A DNA stretch of 5,832 bases from an uncultured Collinsella sp. (GTDB lineage Bacteria; Actinomycetota; Coriobacteriia; Coriobacteriales; Coriobacteriaceae), in assembly GCA_905197385.1 (NCBI GenBank), contig CAJJYO010000107.1:1-5832 (forward strand). The letters run 5' to 3'. The number at the start of each line of letters is the position of its first letter. The stretch's first letter is position 1. The notes below the pieces were generated by a model. The model did not search any database, was not told the origin of the DNA, and saw only the letters and a program-made list of their open reading frames with translations. Shown piece by piece: positions 5,212 through 5,832 of the stretch. The translations under genes and the position numbers were made by a program.

Positions 5212-5832
5212 ATGGAGATGGATGACAACAAACGTAGACGGAATATGATCCTCTACGTGCTCATCGCCTTCGTCGTCTACCTCGTGCTCTCGACCGTTCT
5301 GTTCCCCAACATCGGTCACACGCAGCAGATTACGAAGACCGATTACTCGACGTTTGTCAAAGCGCTCGATAAGAAGAGTGTCGACAAGGTCGAGTACAAC
5401 ACGGATGATTACACGATTTATTACACCAAGAAGGGCGAGGACGAGAACATCGCCTACAAGACGACCGGTGTGCCGAATGACGCTGGCTTTACCGATCGCG
5501 TGCTTGAATCTGGCGCCTCGCTTGAGTCGGTCGTTCCCGATAAAAACTCGGGTCTGATGACCTACTACCTGCTCACGCTCATCCTTCCCATGGCGATTTT
5601 CTTCCTCATCGGTTGGTGGCTCAACCGCCGCATGAAGAAGGCCATGGGTGATGACGGTCCGTCGATGAACTTTGGCGGCGGTGGTTTTGGCGGCGGTGGA
5701 CTGGGTAAGTCCGGCGCGCGCGTGATCGCCTCCAAGGACGTGGGCGTGACCTTTAAAGATGTCGCCGGCCAGGAAGAGGCCAAGGAATCCCTCAAGGAGG
5801 TCGTCGACTTTCTGGAGAAGACGCAGCGCTAC
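5212..5832 (+). CDS. ftsH: ATP-dependent zinc metalloprotease FtsH, N-terminal part; cut by window edge
   Basis: FtsH is a hexameric membrane-anchored AAA+ protease that degrades misfolded membrane proteins and some regulators. The 207 residues present contain a basic N-terminus (KRRR), a first membrane segment (about 12-31), the extracytoplasmic FtsH_ext domain (about 36-113, ITKTDYSTFVKAL), a second membrane segment (about 116-137), a glycine-rich linker (NFGGGGFGGGGLG, 153-165) and the opening of the AAA+ domain (GVTFKDVAGQEEAKESLKEV, 178-197). The Walker A, Walker B and HEXXH zinc site lie beyond the window. Three in-frame ATGs compete: 5197 directly follows a TAG stop and has no ribosome site; 5212 has GGAG (5199-5202) 9 nt upstream and is my choice; 5218 has none at a good distance. 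The gene is divergent from the adenosyltransferase gene. Confidence 0.94.
   Translation, partial: MEMDDNKRRRNMILYVLIAFVVYLVLSTVLFPNIGHTQQITKTDYSTFVKALDKKSVDKVEYNTDDYTIYYTKKGEDENIAYKTTGVPNDAGFTDRVLESGASLESVVPDKNSGLMTYYLLTLILPMAIFFLIGWWLNRRMKKAMGDDGPSMNFGGGGFGGGGLGKSGARVIASKDVGVTFKDVAGQEEAKESLKEVVDFLEKTQRY

Noticed and set aside
4807..5319. Minus-strand frame of 170 codons overlapping cobO and the start of ftsH.
   Set aside because: It is out of frame with the adenosyltransferase, which has every family motif, and overlaps the ftsH coding start antisense.

Overview
The window looks like a chromosomal segment from a high-GC (I estimate roughly 55-60%) Gram-positive anaerobe. The gene content and protein flavour best fit a gut coriobacterium such as Collinsella: a clostridial-type NifX domain, a DHFR of the clostridial type, a short corrinoid adenosyltransferase and an FtsH. 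The taxonomic call is inference from style, not from a marker gene. No phage, transposase, CRISPR or RNA gene is visible.

Layout. (1) Positions 1-508, minus strand: the 5' part of a DUF134/UPF0251 helix-turn-helix protein fused to a NifX/NifB-type domain. It runs off the left edge and is not interrupted by a stop. (2) 509-674: a divergent control region with two near-identical palindromes built on TGACATATGTCA, whose centres are 53 bp apart, plus the thyA promoter. (3) 675-2051, plus strand: a thyA-folA operon (thymidylate synthase and dihydrofolate reductase). (4) 2159-3073, plus: a SpoU/TrmH-family RNA 2'-O-methyltransferase with a hairpin in its leader. (5) 3199-4548, plus: a MATE-family multidrug/sodium antiporter. 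(6) 4549-4633: a short convergent intergenic gap almost filled by a perfect 22-bp inverted repeat. (7) 4634-5119, minus: cob(I)alamin adenosyltransferase. (8) 5120-5211: a divergent promoter region with facing, overlapping -10-like boxes. (9) 5212 to the right edge, plus: the N-terminal part of the membrane protease FtsH.

How they fit together. ThyA turns methylene-THF into dihydrofolate while making dTMP, and FolA reduces the dihydrofolate back, so the first operon is a closed metabolic loop. The other genes are housekeeping or salvage functions (RNA methylation, efflux, B12 coenzyme formation, membrane proteolysis) with no evident shared pathway. I see no complete new biological system. The most interesting signals are the DUF134-NifX gene, which carries a near-ideal internal ribosome binding site and start codon at the domain junction, the paired palindromes in front of it, and the long inverted repeat with a competing fold after the MATE gene.
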